From positions 248,001 through 312,000 of the forward strand of contig NZ_CP048632.1 in assembly GCF_010669145.1 (NCBI RefSeq): a DNA stretch of 64,000 nucleotides, in the 5' to 3' direction. Below are positions 9,004 through 19,831 of the stretch, in pieces. The stretch's first letter is position 1. Each line of letters begins with the position of its first letter. The DNA comes from Rhizobium oryzihabitans. GTDB taxonomy: Bacteria; Pseudomonadota; Alphaproteobacteria; Rhizobiales; Rhizobiaceae. Both the position numbers and the translations under genes were made by a program. The notes under the pieces are model-generated. The model saw only the letters and a list, made by a program, of their open reading frames with translations, searched no databases and was not told the origin of the DNA.

Positions 9004-10241
9004 TCAGAAAGCGGCTTTCCGAAATGCCGTCGTTTCCTCGCTATCGTCTTCAAGCGCGGCGACCTCATCAACGGGATCGTCCTGCGTGGGCGGTGAGGGC
9101 GGAAGCTCGGCGCTTGCGGTGCCGGAGAGTTCCACTTCGCGCACCCATTCGCGCCAGATTGCGACCAGAAGCGCCATCAGCACCGGGCCGATGAAGAGGC
9201 CGAGGAAGCCCATGGTCTTGACGCCGCCGACGAGGCCGAAAAAGGTCGGCAGGAAGGGCAGCTTGATCGGGCCGCCGACGAGTTTCGGGCGAATGGTCTT
9301 GTCGACGATGAAAAGCTCGACCGAGCCCCAGACGAACAGCGCCAGCCCGTAAGCGGGGAGCCGCTGGCGACGAGATAGATCGACACCAGCGTAAAGGAGA
9401 GCGGCGCGCCGCCTGGAATAAGCGCCATGACGCCGGTGAGAACACCGAGCGTGACGGGCGAGGGCACGCCGGCGATCCAGTAGGCGATGCCGAGGATGAT
9501 GCCTTCACCGATGGCGATCAGCGTCATGCCCGTGACGGTGGAGCTGATGGTGGCGGGCACGACGCGGGAGATGCGTTCCCATCTCGTCGGCAGGATGCGC
9601 TCGCCCACAAGGTCGACCTGGCGGGTGAAGCCGGCACCGTTGCGGTAGACGAAGAACAGCGCGATCAGCATGAACAGGAGGGTGAGCACGAGGTGGAAGG
9701 CGCCATTGCCGGCAGCGAGGATCGCCCGGTAGATATTGCCGATATTGGCGCCGCTGACGAGCTGGATGACTTCGCCGATGGCGCCCGGCGTGCCGATATA
9801 TTTCACCCATTGCTCGCCGAACCAGGGGCCGACGCCGGGAAGTGCGGCGATCCAGTCCGGTACGGGAGCGCCCGTCTTGTTGACATGAACGGCCCAGCCA
9901 AACCATTCGCGAATTTCGCTGGCCGTATAGGAAGCGGCGATGAAAATCGGCACGACGAGGAAGGCGAGGATGAGGATGATGGCGATGGTGGCGCCGAGCG
10001 TGGTGTTGCCGCCCACCTGCCGCAAGAGCCGTGTATAGACCGGCCAGCTGGCAAAACCGATGACGAGGGCGGCGAGAACGGGGACGAGAAAGCCGTGGAA
10101 GAAATAAATGCCGGCAAGGGCGACGAGAACGAGCAGCCAGCGCGCAGCCGAGATGGGCGGGATCAGGGCGATCCGCGTCGGGCTGGCGGGACCAAGCCAT
10201 CTCGGTTCGCCACTGGGCTTACGGCTGTCAATATTACTCAC
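9004..10241 (-). pseudogene. AI-2E family transporter, frame broken at 9355-9358
   Basis: The minus-strand frame from 10241 encodes a polytopic membrane protein (WLLVLVALAGIYFFHGFLVPVLAALVIGF, then several more helices, and ILGIAYWIAGVPSPVTLGVLTGVMALIPGG, the family signature). After residue about 294 it becomes nonsense, while the adjacent frame continues GLALFVWGSVELFIVDKTIRPKLVGGPIKLPFLPTFFGLVGG and MGFLGLFIGPVLMALLVAIW to 9004. One missing base in the G-run (C-run on the coding strand) at 9355-9358 explains it. AI-2E/PerM proteins form putative exporters. The acidic tail after the last helix is unremarkable. Confidence 0.85.
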
Positions 10242-10471
10242 GGCAGGCTCTTTCTCGCATTCTCCCCGAAGGGTGCATTCACTCTGTCACACCGATACAT
10301 ATAAGTGCAATATAATCGGATCACATTACCGTTGTGTGTTTATTGCCTAGCCTATTGAACGATTTTGGTAAAAATAGAACAACGGTCTTGGCGCGCGCAT
10401 TGAAATATGACAATTGAACTCCGTTTTTCTTGCGGTGTTAAGGTTGCCGCGTCCGATCTCCAGGTCATGCC

Positions 10472-12205
10472 ATGCTCCGCCGTTTTTTTGCCTATTACCG
10501 TCCCTATCGCGGTCTGTTCATCCTCGATTTCTCCTGCGCAGTGCTGTCGGGCGTGCTCGAACTCGGCTTTCCCATGGCGGTGAAGGCCTTTGTCGACGTG
10601 CTGCTGCCGGGTGGTGAATGGGCGATCATCCTTGCGGCGTCGGTGGGTCTACTTGTCATCTACGTGCTAAATACCGGGCTGATGGCGACCGTCACCTATT
10701 GGGGACACATGCTCGGCATCAATATCGAGACCGACATGCGGCGTCTGGCCTTCGATCATCTGCAGAAGCTTTCCTTCCGTTATTTCGACAACCAGAAGAC
10801 CGGCCATCTTGTCGGGCGGCTGACGAAGGATCTGGAGGAGATCGGCGAGGTGGCCCATCATGGGCCCGAGGATCTGTTCATCGCCATCATGACCTTCATC
10901 GGCGCTTTCCTTTTGATGATGTCCGTCAATGTGCAACTGGCGCTCATTACTGCCGCTGTCGTGCCTGTTACCGCCTGGGTGACGAGCCGTTACGGCGGCC
11001 GCATGACGCAGAATTTTCGCGCGCTCTACGGTCGTGTCGGTGATTTCAACGCCCGTATCGAGGAAAATGTTGGCGGCATGCGGGTGGTGCAGGCCTTTGC
11101 CAATGAGGACCACGAGCGTGCGCTGTTCGAGAAGGACAACCAGAAATACCGCCGCACCAAGCTCGACGCCTACAAGATCATGGCGGCCAGCACCTCGCTC
11201 AGCTATATGAGCATGCGCCTGACGCAGATGATCGTGATGATCTGCGGCGCCTGGTTCGTGCTCACCGGCAGCCTGACGGAAGGCGGCTTTGTCGGCTTCC
11301 TGCTGCTGGTCGGCGTGTTTTTCCGCCCGGTGGAAAAGATCAATTCGGTCATCGAGACCTATCCGAAGGGCATTGCCGGTTTCCGCCGTTTCACCGAACT
11401 TCTGGACACGGCACCCGATATCGTCGATGCGCCGGATGCGATCGAGGCGCCGGCGCTCTCCGGCGCCATTGAATATCGCCAGGTTGGCTTCGGTTATGCC
11501 GAAGGCAAGCAGGTTCTGCGCAATATCGATCTGAAGATCAGCGCCGGCGAGACGGTGGCCTTCGTTGGCCCCTCGGGTGCGGGCAAGACGACGCTGTGCT
11601 CACTTTTGCCGCGCTTTTACGACGTTACCAGCGGTTCAATCACCATTGACGGCATCGATATTCGCAGGATGAAGCTTGCCTCCCTGCGCAACCAGATCGG
11701 CATCGTGCAGCAGGATGTGTTCCTGTTCGGCGGCACGATCCGAGAGAATATCGAATATGGCCGTCTCGGCGCTTCGGATGTGGAGATCATGGATGCGGCG
11801 CGGCGCGCGCGTCTCGATGGCGTCATCGAAGCAATGCCGCTCGGGCTCGATACGGTTATCGGCGAGCGCGGTGTCAAGCTTTCCGGCGGCCAGAAGCAGC
11901 GTCTTGCCATTGCCCGCATGTTTCTGAAGAACCCGCCGATCCTCATTCTCGATGAGGCGACGTCGGCGCTGGACACAGAAACCGAGCGTGCCATCCAGCA
12001 GTCGCTGACAGAACTTGCCAAGGGCCGCACCACACTCGTCATCGCCCACCGGCTGGCGACGATCCGCGATGCCTCGCGCATCGTGGTGGTGGACCAGACG
12101 GGCATTGCCGAAACAGGCGCCCATGCCGAGCTTCTGGCCGCCAAGGGACACTACAGCCGCCTGCACGAGGCGCAGTTCAGCGGGCATCTTGCAGGCCTGA
12201 GCTGA
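10472..12205 (+). CDS. ABC exporter, fused permease and ATPase
   Basis: A 577-residue half-transporter. The N-terminal permease domain (about residues 1-310) has six predicted helices starting FFAYYRPYRGLFILDFSCAVLSGV. The ATPase domain has Walker A GPSGAGKTT (about 367-375), Q-loop VQQDVFLFGG, signature LSGGQKQR (about 472), Walker B ILILDEATSALD and H-loop IAHRLAT. It should homodimerise and export a lipid, peptide or drug; the substrate cannot be read from sequence. It is divergent from the AI-2E gene across a 230-bp promoter region. Confidence 0.92.
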   Translation: MLRRFFAYYRPYRGLFILDFSCAVLSGVLELGFPMAVKAFVDVLLPGGEWAIILAASVGLLVIYVLNTGLMATVTYWGHMLGINIETDMRRLAFDHLQKLSFRYFDNQKTGHLVGRLTKDLEEIGEVAHHGPEDLFIAIMTFIGAFLLMMSVNVQLALITAAVVPVTAWVTSRYGGRMTQNFRALYGRVGDFNARIEENVGGMRVVQAFANEDHERALFEKDNQKYRRTKLDAYKIMAASTSLSYMSMRLTQMIVMICGAWFVLTGSLTEGGFVGFLLLVGVFFRPVEKINSVIETYPKGIAGFRRFTELLDTAPDIVDAPDAIEAPALSGAIEYRQVGFGYAEGKQVLRNIDLKISAGETVAFVGPSGAGKTTLCSLLPRFYDVTSGSITIDGIDIRRMKLASLRNQIGIVQQDVFLFGGTIRENIEYGRLGASDVEIMDAARRARLDGVIEAMPLGLDTVIGERGVKLSGGQKQRLAIARMFLKNPPILILDEATSALDTETERAIQQSLTELAKGRTTLVIAHRLATIRDASRIVVVDQTGIAETGAHAELLAAKGHYSRLHEAQFSGHLAGLS

Positions 12206-12230
12206 TGGGCGGCGCGTTTTGCGCCGCCGC

Positions 12231-12458
12231 TTAAACGCCGTTTTCGGCTGCCTGTTCCTCGGCGATGCCGGGGTTGGGCTCCGGCTTGCCGGGATGGCTG
12301 GTGACGAGATACCCCATGGCGACGGCGCCAGCGACGATGAACAGCAGAACGATGCCGCTGATCGTCATCAGCCAGTCGCGTGGCCTTCGATGCGCCATGA
12401 TATATTTCGGCCATCGGCTCGGATGGTTCACCACGCTGAATTTATTACCGTATCGCAT
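12231..12458 (-). CDS. Small single-pass membrane protein
   Basis: A 75-residue product starting MRYGNKFSVV with a GGGGAAG site just upstream. It carries one transmembrane helix, WLMTISGIVLLFIVAGAVAMGYLV, a basic cytoplasmic N-terminus and a short acidic tail ending EEQAAENGV. An internal ATG at 12396-12398 (MAHRRPRDW) is an alternative start giving 55 residues. Unknown function. Confidence 0.55.
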   Translation of the reverse strand: MRYGNKFSVVNHPSRWPKYIMAHRRPRDWLMTISGIVLLFIVAGAVAMGYLVTSHPGKPEPNPGIAEEQAAENGV

Positions 12459-12601
12459 GAACTTCCCCGGACTATCGTTGCTTCGTGAAAGATCAACGCA
12501 GCCACGCAAGCGGCTGTTCCGCAATGACGGGGCAGGGGCGATGACAAGGCTGTGAGGATCGCCTCGCCACCTTCTCAGGCAACTTCGCAGCGGACGCTGC
12601 C

Positions 12602-12967
12602 TCAGGCGGACTGGATGGCGATGCGATTTCCCTCGCCGTCGGAGATTTCGGCGACGAAGAGATTCTCGTTGACCGGCGTTTTCGGAAACAGGACTTCGCT
12701 GCCGTGCTGAACGGCTCTGGCAAGAACATCATCGATATTCTGGACGCCAAGATAGATAATCGCCCCGTCTTTCGTCGGAACATAGGTCTCGCCCTCGGCG
12801 AGCGCGCCGCTCGCTCCGTCCTTTTCCTCCTCGAAGGGGAAATAGGCCATCCGGTTATCGTGGATGGTGACGATCTCTTCGAAGCTCACATCAAAAACGG
12901 CGGTGTAGAAACGCATTGCCCTTTCAAGATCAAGGACCGGAATTTCGACGTGGGCAATCAGGTTCAC
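12602..12967 (-). CDS. VOC family protein (glyoxalase/bleomycin-resistance fold)
   Basis: A 121-residue single-domain VOC protein: VEIPVLDLERAMRFYTAVF at the start and LFPKTPVNENLFVAEISDGEGNRIAIQS at the end, the two halves of the metal-binding fold. The GTG start at 12967 follows an AAGGAA site and gives the expected VNLIAHVEIP beginning. It may act as a dioxygenase, isomerase or binding protein; metal ligands are not certain. Confidence 0.85.
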   Translation of the reverse strand: MNLIAHVEIPVLDLERAMRFYTAVFDVSFEEIVTIHDNRMAYFPFEEEKDGASGALAEGETYVPTKDGAIIYLGVQNIDDVLARAVQHGSEVLFPKTPVNENLFVAEISDGEGNRIAIQSA

Positions 12968-13241
12968 TTCGCTGTTCCTTCTGAAATAGTGCCGGAAATG
13001 TATCGACCGCCTGTGTACACGGCACGACATCCCGGCTGTCAATCGCCAAACGAAATAGTCCTCCATGTGGTGGCAAAAACCCGCCGCTCCGGGCGCATCT
13101 AGCTGCCCTGATGTCCCGCGGCGCTGCCGGAGCAGGGGCTTCCCGTGTCGGGATAAACGCCGGCAAAATGACCGACAATCTCCAGCATCAAAAAGAGGTC
13201 AAAAGCCCGCTTGCCAGTCAATCTCGTTTATGCGAATGATT

Positions 13242-13251
13242 TGCAATTGCA
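13242..13251. promoter_or_regulatory. Palindrome upstream of mntH, candidate Mur operator
   Basis: TGCAATTGCA, a perfect 10-bp palindrome in an AT-rich stretch 31 bp before the mntH start. Mur, the manganese-responsive Fur relative of rhizobia, binds AT-rich TGCAA/TTGCA-type palindromes and is known to repress mntH in Agrobacterium. Assignment rests on position and pattern only. Confidence 0.5.
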
Positions 13252-13281
13252 TTAATAAAATTCCATTTGAAAGTTCGCAAG

Positions 13282-14607
13282 ATGGACAAGCCTGTCTTTG
13301 GATGGCGGCGGAATGGCGACGACCTTTCGCTCTCCGACGTTCACAGCACGATCAGGGTCAAGCCAAATGCCGGCACGTTTCGCCGGGCCATGGCCTTTTT
13401 CGGACCCGGATATCTCGTCGCGGTTGGTTATATGGATCCCGGAAACTGGGCGACCTCGCTCGCCGGCGGTTCCAGATTCGGCTACACGCTGCTGACCGTC
13501 GCGCTGGTCTCGAACATCATGGCCATTGTCCTGCAATCGCTCTGCGCGCGTCTGGCGATTGCTTCCGGGCGCGATCTCGCCCAGGCCTGCCGCGATGCCT
13601 ATCCGAAACCCGTGGCGATGGTGCTGTGGCTGCTCGCCGAAATCGCCATCATCGCGACTGACATCGCCGAGGTCATCGGCACGGCCATCGGCCTTAACCT
13701 GATCTTCGGCATTCCGCTTGAGCTTGGCGTCCTCATCACCGCGCTAGATGTTTTCCTGATCCTTTATCTGCAAAAACTCGGCTTCCGCTGGGTGGAGGCG
13801 CTGGTCATCACGCTGCTTGGCGTCATCGCCGTGTGTTTCGCCATTCAGGTGGCGCTTGCCGACCCTGATTGGGGGCAGGTGATCCTTGGGTTCGCGCCGA
13901 CGACTGATATCGTCACCAATCCGGATATGCTTTATCTGGCGCTCGGCATTCTGGGGGCGACGGTGATGCCGCATAATCTCTACCTGCATTCGGGCATCAT
14001 ACAGACCCGCGCTATCGGCGAGACGCTGCCTGAAAAGCGTGAGGCGCTCAAATTCGCCACGCTCGATTCCACCATCGCCCTGATGTTCGCGCTGCTCATC
14101 AACGCCTCGATCCTCATTCTCGCGGCGGCGACCTTCAATAAAACCGGGCAGACGAATGTCTCGGAACTGGGGGAGGCGCATAATCTGCTCGCGCCGCTGC
14201 TCGGCCTTGCCATTGCGCCGACGCTGTTCGGCGTGGCGCTGCTGTGCTGCGGCATCAACTCCACCGTCACGGCGACGCTTGCCGGCCAGATCGTGATGGA
14301 GGGTTTCCTGAAGATGCAACTCGCCCCCTGGCTGCGCCGCCTCATCACCCGCGCCATCGCCATCGTCCCGGCCGCCGGCGTCACCATTTTCTATGGCGAC
14401 AGTGGCACGGCGGAGCTGCTGATTCTGACGCAGGTGGTGCTGAGCCTGCAACTCTCCTTCGCCGTTTTCCCGCTCGTGATGTTCACCGCCGATAAGGCCA
14501 AGATGGGCGAGCTGCGCTCACCGCTCTGGCTCTCGGCTTTTGCGTGGCTGATTGCGGTGGTGATTGCGGCGCTGAATGTGAAGTTGCTGATGGATTTTAT
14601 GGGGTGA
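13282..14607 (+). CDS. mntH: Nramp-type divalent metal (manganese) transporter
   Basis: A 441-residue Nramp protein with about 11 transmembrane segments. The helix 1 metal site [18 protein letters not shown] (DPGN) and helix 6 motif [14 protein letters not shown] (MPHN) are intact; both supply metal ligands. It imports Mn2+ with protons across the inner membrane. The ATG at 13282 is chosen over an upstream TTG. A TGCAATTGCA palindrome just upstream suggests metal-responsive repression. Confidence 0.94.
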   Translation: MDKPVFGWRRNGDDLSLSDVHSTIRVKPNAGTFRRAMAFFGPGYLVAVGYMDPGNWATSLAGGSRFGYTLLTVALVSNIMAIVLQSLCARLAIASGRDLAQACRDAYPKPVAMVLWLLAEIAIIATDIAEVIGTAIGLNLIFGIPLELGVLITALDVFLILYLQKLGFRWVEALVITLLGVIAVCFAIQVALADPDWGQVILGFAPTTDIVTNPDMLYLALGILGATVMPHNLYLHSGIIQTRAIGETLPEKREALKFATLDSTIALMFALLINASILILAAATFNKTGQTNVSELGEAHNLLAPLLGLAIAPTLFGVALLCCGINSTVTATLAGQIVMEGFLKMQLAPWLRRLITRAIAIVPAAGVTIFYGDSGTAELLILTQVVLSLQLSFAVFPLVMFTADKAKMGELRSPLWLSAFAWLIAVVIAALNVKLLMDFMG

Positions 14608-14615
14608 GGCGGGGG

Positions 14616-14957
14616 TCAGGCCGCGCCTTTACGGAGCGCGGCCGCTGTGCCTTCCGGATCGACGGCAATGACCTTTAGATAAGCGCGGGCCGGTTGATCC
14701 GGCTCGCTTCGGCCCTGTTCCCAGTCGCGCAGTGTGCCGAGCGGAATATGATACCGCGCAGAAAACTCCTCCTGCGTCAGCTTCAGAGCCCTGCGGATGA
14801 TCTTGATGCGCGGCATTCTGGGAGCTGCGGCGAGCTGTTCGGCGGAAAGCGGTATATTATCAGGGTCGGCCAGCGCATTGGCCTCCGCTTCTTCGTCGGT
14901 CATGGCGTGAAGACGGGCCCAGTCGGTTTGATCGGTTTTACCAGCCATTGTCGTCAT
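14616..14957 (-). CDS. HTH antitoxin partner of BrnT-like toxin
   Basis: A 113-residue protein. An N-terminal segment DWARLHAMTDEEAEANALADPDNIPLSAE is similar to the start of BrnA-like antitoxins, followed by an XRE-type HTH (IIRRALKLTQEEFSARYHIPLGTLRDWEQGRSEPD). It lies downstream of and overlaps the BrnT-like gene by 20 bp, the toxin-first order known for brnTA. It should bind the toxin and autorepress the operon. An ATG three codons in is also possible. Confidence 0.85.
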   Translation of the reverse strand: MTTMAGKTDQTDWARLHAMTDEEAEANALADPDNIPLSAEQLAAAPRMPRIKIIRRALKLTQEEFSARYHIPLGTLRDWEQGRSEPDQPARAYLKVIAVDPEGTAAALRKGAA

Positions 14958-15216
14958 ATTCCTTGCGCTCTGCGCGTGTCGCCTTTCGTGCGGAGATGAT
15001 GCGGATCACTTCGCTTCGTTCGGTATAGATCACGGTCAGAACCAATCCGTTGCCCAAACCTACTATACGCCGTCGGACTTCACCGTAATTCGCTGAACGA
15101 TCCTCGATATCCACGGCAAATGGATCGTCAAAAACCCTGCGGGCGGTTTCAAAACTGACGCCATGTTTGGCGAGATTGGCTGACGCCTTTTGCGCATTCC
15201 ATTCGAAATGTAACAT
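14938..15216 (-). CDS. BrnT family toxin
   Basis: A 92-residue protein with the BrnT profile: FEWNAQKASANLAKHGVSFETARRVFDDP, then RRIVGLGNGLVLTVIYTERSEVIRIISARKATRAERKEYD. BrnT is a RelE-fold ribonuclease that inhibits translation; the H-G-V-S-F and the C-terminal R-I-I-S-A-R-K-A positions carry family-typical active residues. Transcribed with the HTH antitoxin. Confidence 0.92.
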   Translation of the reverse strand: MLHFEWNAQKASANLAKHGVSFETARRVFDDPFAVDIEDRSANYGEVRRRIVGLGNGLVLTVIYTERSEVIRIISARKATRAERKEYDDNGW

Positions 15217-15267
15217 TCTAAACTACGGGTTTCCAGTAGTTGCAATAAATAAAACATCAAAACAATA

Positions 15268-15295
15268 AGGGCTCTTCCATATCTGAAAGAGCCCT
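15268..15295 (-). terminator. Intrinsic terminator after nrdJ
   Basis: The stem AGGGCTCTT/AAGAGCCCT (9 bp, 10-nt loop), read on the minus strand, is followed by TTATTGTTTTG. It lies 36 bp past the nrdJ stop and upstream of the toxin gene. Confidence 0.85.
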
Positions 15296-15330
15296 CAAGA
15301 CTAATCATTTTTTGGTGCCTAAGCTAAAAC

Positions 15331-18300
15331 TTAGCTGCAACCGCTCGTCGCACCGCAAGTATCGCACTTCTCGCAAGTGCCGTTCCGCACCATCGTGAAG
15401 TTCTGGCATTCCGAGCACATGTTGCCCGTGTAGCCCTGTGCAATGGAGCGCATGCGGCGTTCGTTTTCTACCTTCTTGGCTTCCGCCTTGGCCGATGCCG
15501 CGTCTGCGGCGGCCTTGTCGGAGAAGAGGGCGGTGGCGGTCTGGTTGGCTTCCTGGGCCACGTCGTCGATCACCTCTTCGGCAATCTCTTCCGCCAGTTC
15601 CTTGGCGCGCTCTTCATAGTCGCGCTTGAAGGAGACGATTTCCGAGGTGGAGATTGCGACTGTCGGTTCCAGCTTGCGGGCGGCGGAGCCTGCAAAGGAG
15701 GTCACGTTGGCCGAGGCGCGGGCGGGGGCTGCCGTTGCCGAGCCCTTGGGTTCGGAAGCGGAGCGTTCGCCTTCGTTGCTGGAAACCAGCGTCGGCTTGT
15801 AACCGCGTGTCCAGCCGGTGGAAAGCAGGTTGGTCTTGCCTTCCTGGATGCCCTTGCCGAGTGCGGTATTGGAGAAGTCAGACGTATCGACATGGGCGAG
15901 GTCGTGGCGGCCGAGATAGGAGACGGCGAGTTCGCGGAACACGTAGTCGAGGATCGACGTGGCGTTCTTGATCGCGTCGTTGCCCTGCACCATGCCGGCC
16001 GGTTCGAACTTGGTGAAGGTGAAGGCCTCCACATATTCTTCCAGCGGCACGCCATATTGCAGGCCGAGCGAAATGGCGATGGCGAAGTTGTTCATCATCG
16101 CACGGAAGGCGGCACCTTCCTTGTGCATGTCGATGAAGATTTCGCCGATGCGGCCATCGCCGAATTCGCCGGTGCGCAGATAGACCTTGTGACCGCCGAC
16201 GGTTGCCTTCTGGGTGTAACCCTGACGGCGGTTCGGCAGCTTTTCACGCTCGCGCGAGACACGCTCGATGACGCGTTCGACGATCTTTTCGGTGATCGTC
16301 ACGGCCTGCTGGGCGAGCGGCTGCTGGATCAGCTCTTCGACGAAATCTTCTTCGTCCTCGTCTTCCACCAGCGAAGCGTTGAGCGGCTGGGAAAGCTTGG
16401 AACCATCGCGGTAAAGGGCGTTGGCCTTCAGCGCCAGCTTCCAGGAGAGCATGTAGGCTGCGCCGCAATCTTCCACCGTCGCATCGTTCGGCATGTTGAT
16501 CGTCTTGGAGATCGCACCCGAGATGAAGGGCTGTGCCGCCGCCATCATGCGGATATGGGATTCGACCGAGAGATAACGCTTGCCGATCTTGCCGCAGGGG
16601 TTGGCGCAATCGAAGACCGGCAGGTGTTCCGCCTTCAGGAACGGTGCGCCTTCCAGCGTCATTGCGCCGCAGACGTGAACGTTCGCCGCTTCGATGTCCT
16701 TCTTGCCGAAGCCGAGATGCTCCAAGAGGTTGAAGCTGATGTCGGAGAGCTGCTCGTCGGTGACCTTCAGGGTGCCCTTGAGGAAATCGGCGCCGAGCGT
16801 CCACTGGTTGAAGACGAACTTGATGTCGAAGGCGCTCTTCAGCGCGGCGTTGACGGCTTCGATCTTCTCATCGGTGAAGCCCTTGGCCTTCAGCGTCGAG
16901 GGGTTGATGCCGGGCGCCTGGTTGAGATTGCCATGGCCGACGGCATAGGCTTCGATCTCGGCGATCTGGCTTTCGGAATAACCGAGCGAACGCAGGGCAT
17001 CGGGAACCGCACGGTTGATGATCTTGAAGTAGCCGCCGCCGGCAAGCTTCTTGAACTTCACCAGCGCAAAGTCGGGCTCGATGCCCGTCGTGTCGCAATC
17101 CATCACGAGGCCGATCGTGCCGGTCGGCGCGATGACGGTGGTCTGGGCGTTGCGGTAGCCGTGCTTTTCGCCAAGCTCCAGCGCTTTGTCCCAGGCGGCA
17201 GTGGCGTGGGCGATGAGGTCCTGATCCGTGCAATCGGCATGGATGAGCGCAACCGGGTTCACCGACAGGCCTTCATAACCATCGGAGAGGCCATGAGCGG
17301 CGCGGCGGTGGTTGCGGATGACCCGCAGCATGTTGTCGCGGTTCGGTGCAAAGCCCGGGAAGGGGCCAAGCTCGCCGGCCATTTCCGCCGAGGTGGCGTA
17401 GGAAACGCCCGTCATGATCGCGGTCAGGGCACCGGCAATGGCGCGGCCTTCGTCGCTGTCATAGGGAATGCCCGACGACATCAGCAGGCCGCCAATATTG
17501 GCGTAACCGAGGCCAAGCGTGCGGTATTCGTAGGAGCGTTCGGCAATCTGGCGCGAGGGGAACTGCGCCATCATGACCGAGACTTCGAGAACGACGGTCC
17601 ACAGGCGCACGGCATGTTCGTAATCGGCGATGTCGATGCGCTTCGTTGCCTGATCCTTGAACTGAAGCAGGTTCAGCGAGGCAAGGTTGCAGGCCGTGTC
17701 ATCGAGGAACATATATTCCGAGCACGGGTTGGAGGCGCGGATCGGGCCTTCGGCCGGCGAGGTGTGCCAGTCGTTCATGGTGGTGTTGAAGTGCAGGCCG
17801 GGGTCGGCCGATGCCCAGGCGGCGTGGGAAATCTTTTCCCAGAGGTCGCGGGCCTTCAGCGTCTTCATGACCTTGCCGTCCTTGCGGGCGGTGAGGTTCC
17901 AGTCGCCGTCATTTTCGACAGCGCGCAGGAAGTCGTCCTTCAGCGAGACGGAGTTGTTGGAGTTCTGGCCCGACACCGTGAGATAGGCTTCGGAATCCCA
18001 ATCCGTGTCGTAGGTCTTGAACTGGATGTCCTTGTAACCCTGTTCGGCGAACTGGATGACGCGCTTGACGTAGTTTTCCGGCACCATGTCCTTCTTGGCA
18101 GCGCGGATTTCGCGCTTCAGGGCAGGGTTCTTGGCCGGGTCGAAGCAGTCACCATTGTCAGCCTCGCAGTTGACGCAGGCCTTCATGATCGCCTTGAGGT
18201 GCTTGGCGACGATCTTGGAGCCGGTGACGAGAGCGGCAACCTTCTGCTCCTCGTTCACCTTCCAGTCGATATAGGCTTCGATATCCGGGTGGTCAGCATC

Positions 18301-19149
18301 AACAACGACCATCTTCGCTGCACGGCGGGTGGTGCCGCCGGACTTGATGGCGCCGGCTGCGCGGTCGCCGATCTTGAGGAAGCTCATCAGGCCGGAGGAC
18401 TTGCCGCCGCCCGAAAGCTTTTCGCCTTCGCCACGCAGGTAGGAGAAGTTGGAGCCGGTGCCGGAGCCGTATTTGAACAGGCGCGCTTCACGCACCCACA
18501 GGTCCATGATGCCGCCTTCATTGACCAGATCGTCTTCGACGGACTGGATGAAGCAGGCATGCGGCTGCGGATGTTCGTAAGCGGACTTGGACTTGGTCAG
18601 CTTGCCGGTGAAGGGGTCGACATAGAAGTGGCCCTGGCCGGGGCCGTCAATGCCATAGGCCCAGTGCAGGCCGGTGTTGAACCATTGCGGGCTGTTGGGG
18701 GCGACGCGCTGGGTGGCGAGCATGTAGGCAAGCTCGTCGCGGAAGGCGAGTGCATCTTCCTCGGAAGAAAAATATTTGCCCTTCCAACCCCAATAGGCCC
18801 AGGTGCCGGCCAGACGGTCGAAAACCTGGCGCGCATCGGTCTCTGAGCCGTAACGCTCGGATTCGGGCAGCTCTTTCAGGGCTTTCTCATCGGCAACCGA
18901 ACGCCACAGGAAGGAAGGAACATCGTTTTCCTCGACCTTCTTCAGCACCTTCGGCACGCCGGCCTTGCGGAAATATTTCTGCGCCAGAACATCCGTGGCG
19001 ACCTGCGAAAACTGCGCGGGAACGTCGATATCCGCCAGACGGAACACGATGGATCCATCCGGGTTCTTGATTTCACTGACGGCCTTGCGGAATTCGATCT
19101 CCGCGTAAGACGATTGGCCGGGCTTCGTGAAGCGGCGTTCAATGCGCAT
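15331..19149 (-). CDS. nrdJ: Adenosylcobalamin-dependent ribonucleotide reductase (class II)
   Basis: A 1272-residue class II RNR, the usual length for the rhizobial enzyme. Visible blocks include SPQWFNTGL, the substrate-site region [48 protein letters not shown], and a C-terminal cysteine cluster ([28 protein letters not shown]) that recycles the active-site disulfide or binds zinc. It makes dNTPs from NDPs aerobically or anaerobically, given B12. I see no cobalamin riboswitch upstream. Two long antisense-frame readings over the gene are shadows. Confidence 0.97.
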   Translation of the reverse strand: MRIERRFTKPGQSSYAEIEFRKAVSEIKNPDGSIVFRLADIDVPAQFSQVATDVLAQKYFRKAGVPKVLKKVEENDVPSFLWRSVADEKALKELPESERYGSETDARQVFDRLAGTWAYWGWKGKYFSSEEDALAFRDELAYMLATQRVAPNSPQWFNTGLHWAYGIDGPGQGHFYVDPFTGKLTKSKSAYEHPQPHACFIQSVEDDLVNEGGIMDLWVREARLFKYGSGTGSNFSYLRGEGEKLSGGGKSSGLMSFLKIGDRAAGAIKSGGTTRRAAKMVVVDADHPDIEAYIDWKVNEEQKVAALVTGSKIVAKHLKAIMKACVNCEADNGDCFDPAKNPALKREIRAAKKDMVPENYVKRVIQFAEQGYKDIQFKTYDTDWDSEAYLTVSGQNSNNSVSLKDDFLRAVENDGDWNLTARKDGKVMKTLKARDLWEKISHAAWASADPGLHFNTTMNDWHTSPAEGPIRASNPCSEYMFLDDTACNLASLNLLQFKDQATKRIDIADYEHAVRLWTVVLEVSVMMAQFPSRQIAERSYEYRTLGLGYANIGGLLMSSGIPYDSDEGRAIAGALTAIMTGVSYATSAEMAGELGPFPGFAPNRDNMLRVIRNHRRAAHGLSDGYEGLSVNPVALIHADCTDQDLIAHATAAWDKALELGEKHGYRNAQTTVIAPTGTIGLVMDCDTTGIEPDFALVKFKKLAGGGYFKIINRAVPDALRSLGYSESQIAEIEAYAVGHGNLNQAPGINPSTLKAKGFTDEKIEAVNAALKSAFDIKFVFNQWTLGADFLKGTLKVTDEQLSDISFNLLEHLGFGKKDIEAANVHVCGAMTLEGAPFLKAEHLPVFDCANPCGKIGKRYLSVESHIRMMAAAQPFISGAISKTINMPNDATVEDCGAAYMLSWKLALKANALYRDGSKLSQPLNASLVEDEDEEDFVEELIQQPLAQQAVTITEKIVERVIERVSREREKLPNRRQGYTQKATVGGHKVYLRTGEFGDGRIGEIFIDMHKEGAAFRAMMNNFAIAISLGLQYGVPLEEYVEAFTFTKFEPAGMVQGNDAIKNATSILDYVFRELAVSYLGRHDLAHVDTSDFSNTALGKGIQEGKTNLLSTGWTRGYKPTLVSSNEGERSASEPKGSATAAPARASANVTSFAGSAARKLEPTVAISTSEIVSFKRDYEERAKELAEEIAEEVIDDVAQEANQTATALFSDKAAADAASAKAEAKKVENERRMRSIAQGYTGNMCSECQNFTMVRNGTCEKCDTCGATSGCS

Positions 19150-19313
19150 GGTTTCCTGTCCTCGTCCATTGGGCGCCCGGTGAAGGGCGCAAAAATCCGG
19201 TCCAGCCGTGCGAACTATGCGCGCAGCCGGTTGTTGCCGTTCTGTAAGGGATGTTCATCCTTGGATGCGATCCCTGTATCTCGTGGCTTATTCGGCTGCA
19301 AGCATCGTGTGGA

Positions 19314-19329
19314 ATACCAAATATAGTAT
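19314..19329. promoter_or_regulatory. Palindrome upstream of nrdJ, weak NrdR-box candidate
   Basis: ATACCAAATATAGTAT lies 165 bp before the nrdJ start. The ends ATAC/GTAT are inverted and the core CCAAATATAGT agrees with most positions of the NrdR consensus CwAtATaTwGt. NrdR boxes normally come in pairs about 31 bp apart; I find no second box, so this stays tentative. Confidence 0.3.
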
Positions 19330-19831
19330 CAACAGCTTCCTGCCGCCAGTCCCGCGTCATGTTTTGGCGGTACTCGAAAGCACGCGGAATCCACCGGCGA
19401 ACCGCCCCCTGATGGCCGGGACGCCCCGTTAAGGACTTGCGAGCTGAGATTGAGAGGAACCGGCCTCGTTACTTTCCGGTCCGTTGCCGCCGCAACATAA
19501 CTGTCACTTTCCTCCCGTGGCATAGATTCGTCAAGCCATAGATTGAAACGGTTTTTTAACCACAAGATATTGTGTGAACAGCCTGTGGAAAACGGGGAAA
19601 GCAAAAGCGTTCAAAAAAATCAGTGACTTGGCGAGAGAATTTGAAGCTTGCGCGAGGCTGGTTTCCGCAGCGGAATGCGAAAACCCCGCATTTCCGGGGT
19701 GAGGCATAAAGGCGACACTGCGGTTTTTCCGTGTTTTTCCGCTGTCGTCAAAAAGGCATTTCTCCACAAAAAAACCGCCCCGGCGGGACGGCGAAAGGGT
19801 GGATATTGCTGGGGGAAGTTTTGCGCAGTTG
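19330..19831. other. Non-coding spacer upstream of nrdJ
   Basis: About 500 bp without a convincing gene. It contains a hairpin CCCCGcatttcCGGGG near 19684-19700 and a longer imperfect stem CGACA-CTGCGG...CCGC-TGTCG near 19712-19748 around a T-rich loop. One minus-strand frame (19531-19911) is open but has no ribosome site and unlikely composition. Confidence 0.5.

Noticed and set aside
15892-18846. A 984-codon open frame on the plus strand across nrdJ
   Set aside because: It is the antisense shadow of a highly conserved, codon-biased gene; composition is unnatural and there is no ribosome site.
19150-19330. Cobalamin riboswitch before nrdJ
   Set aside because: The leader is short and lacks a recognisable B12-box; the enzyme's cofactor need alone is not evidence.
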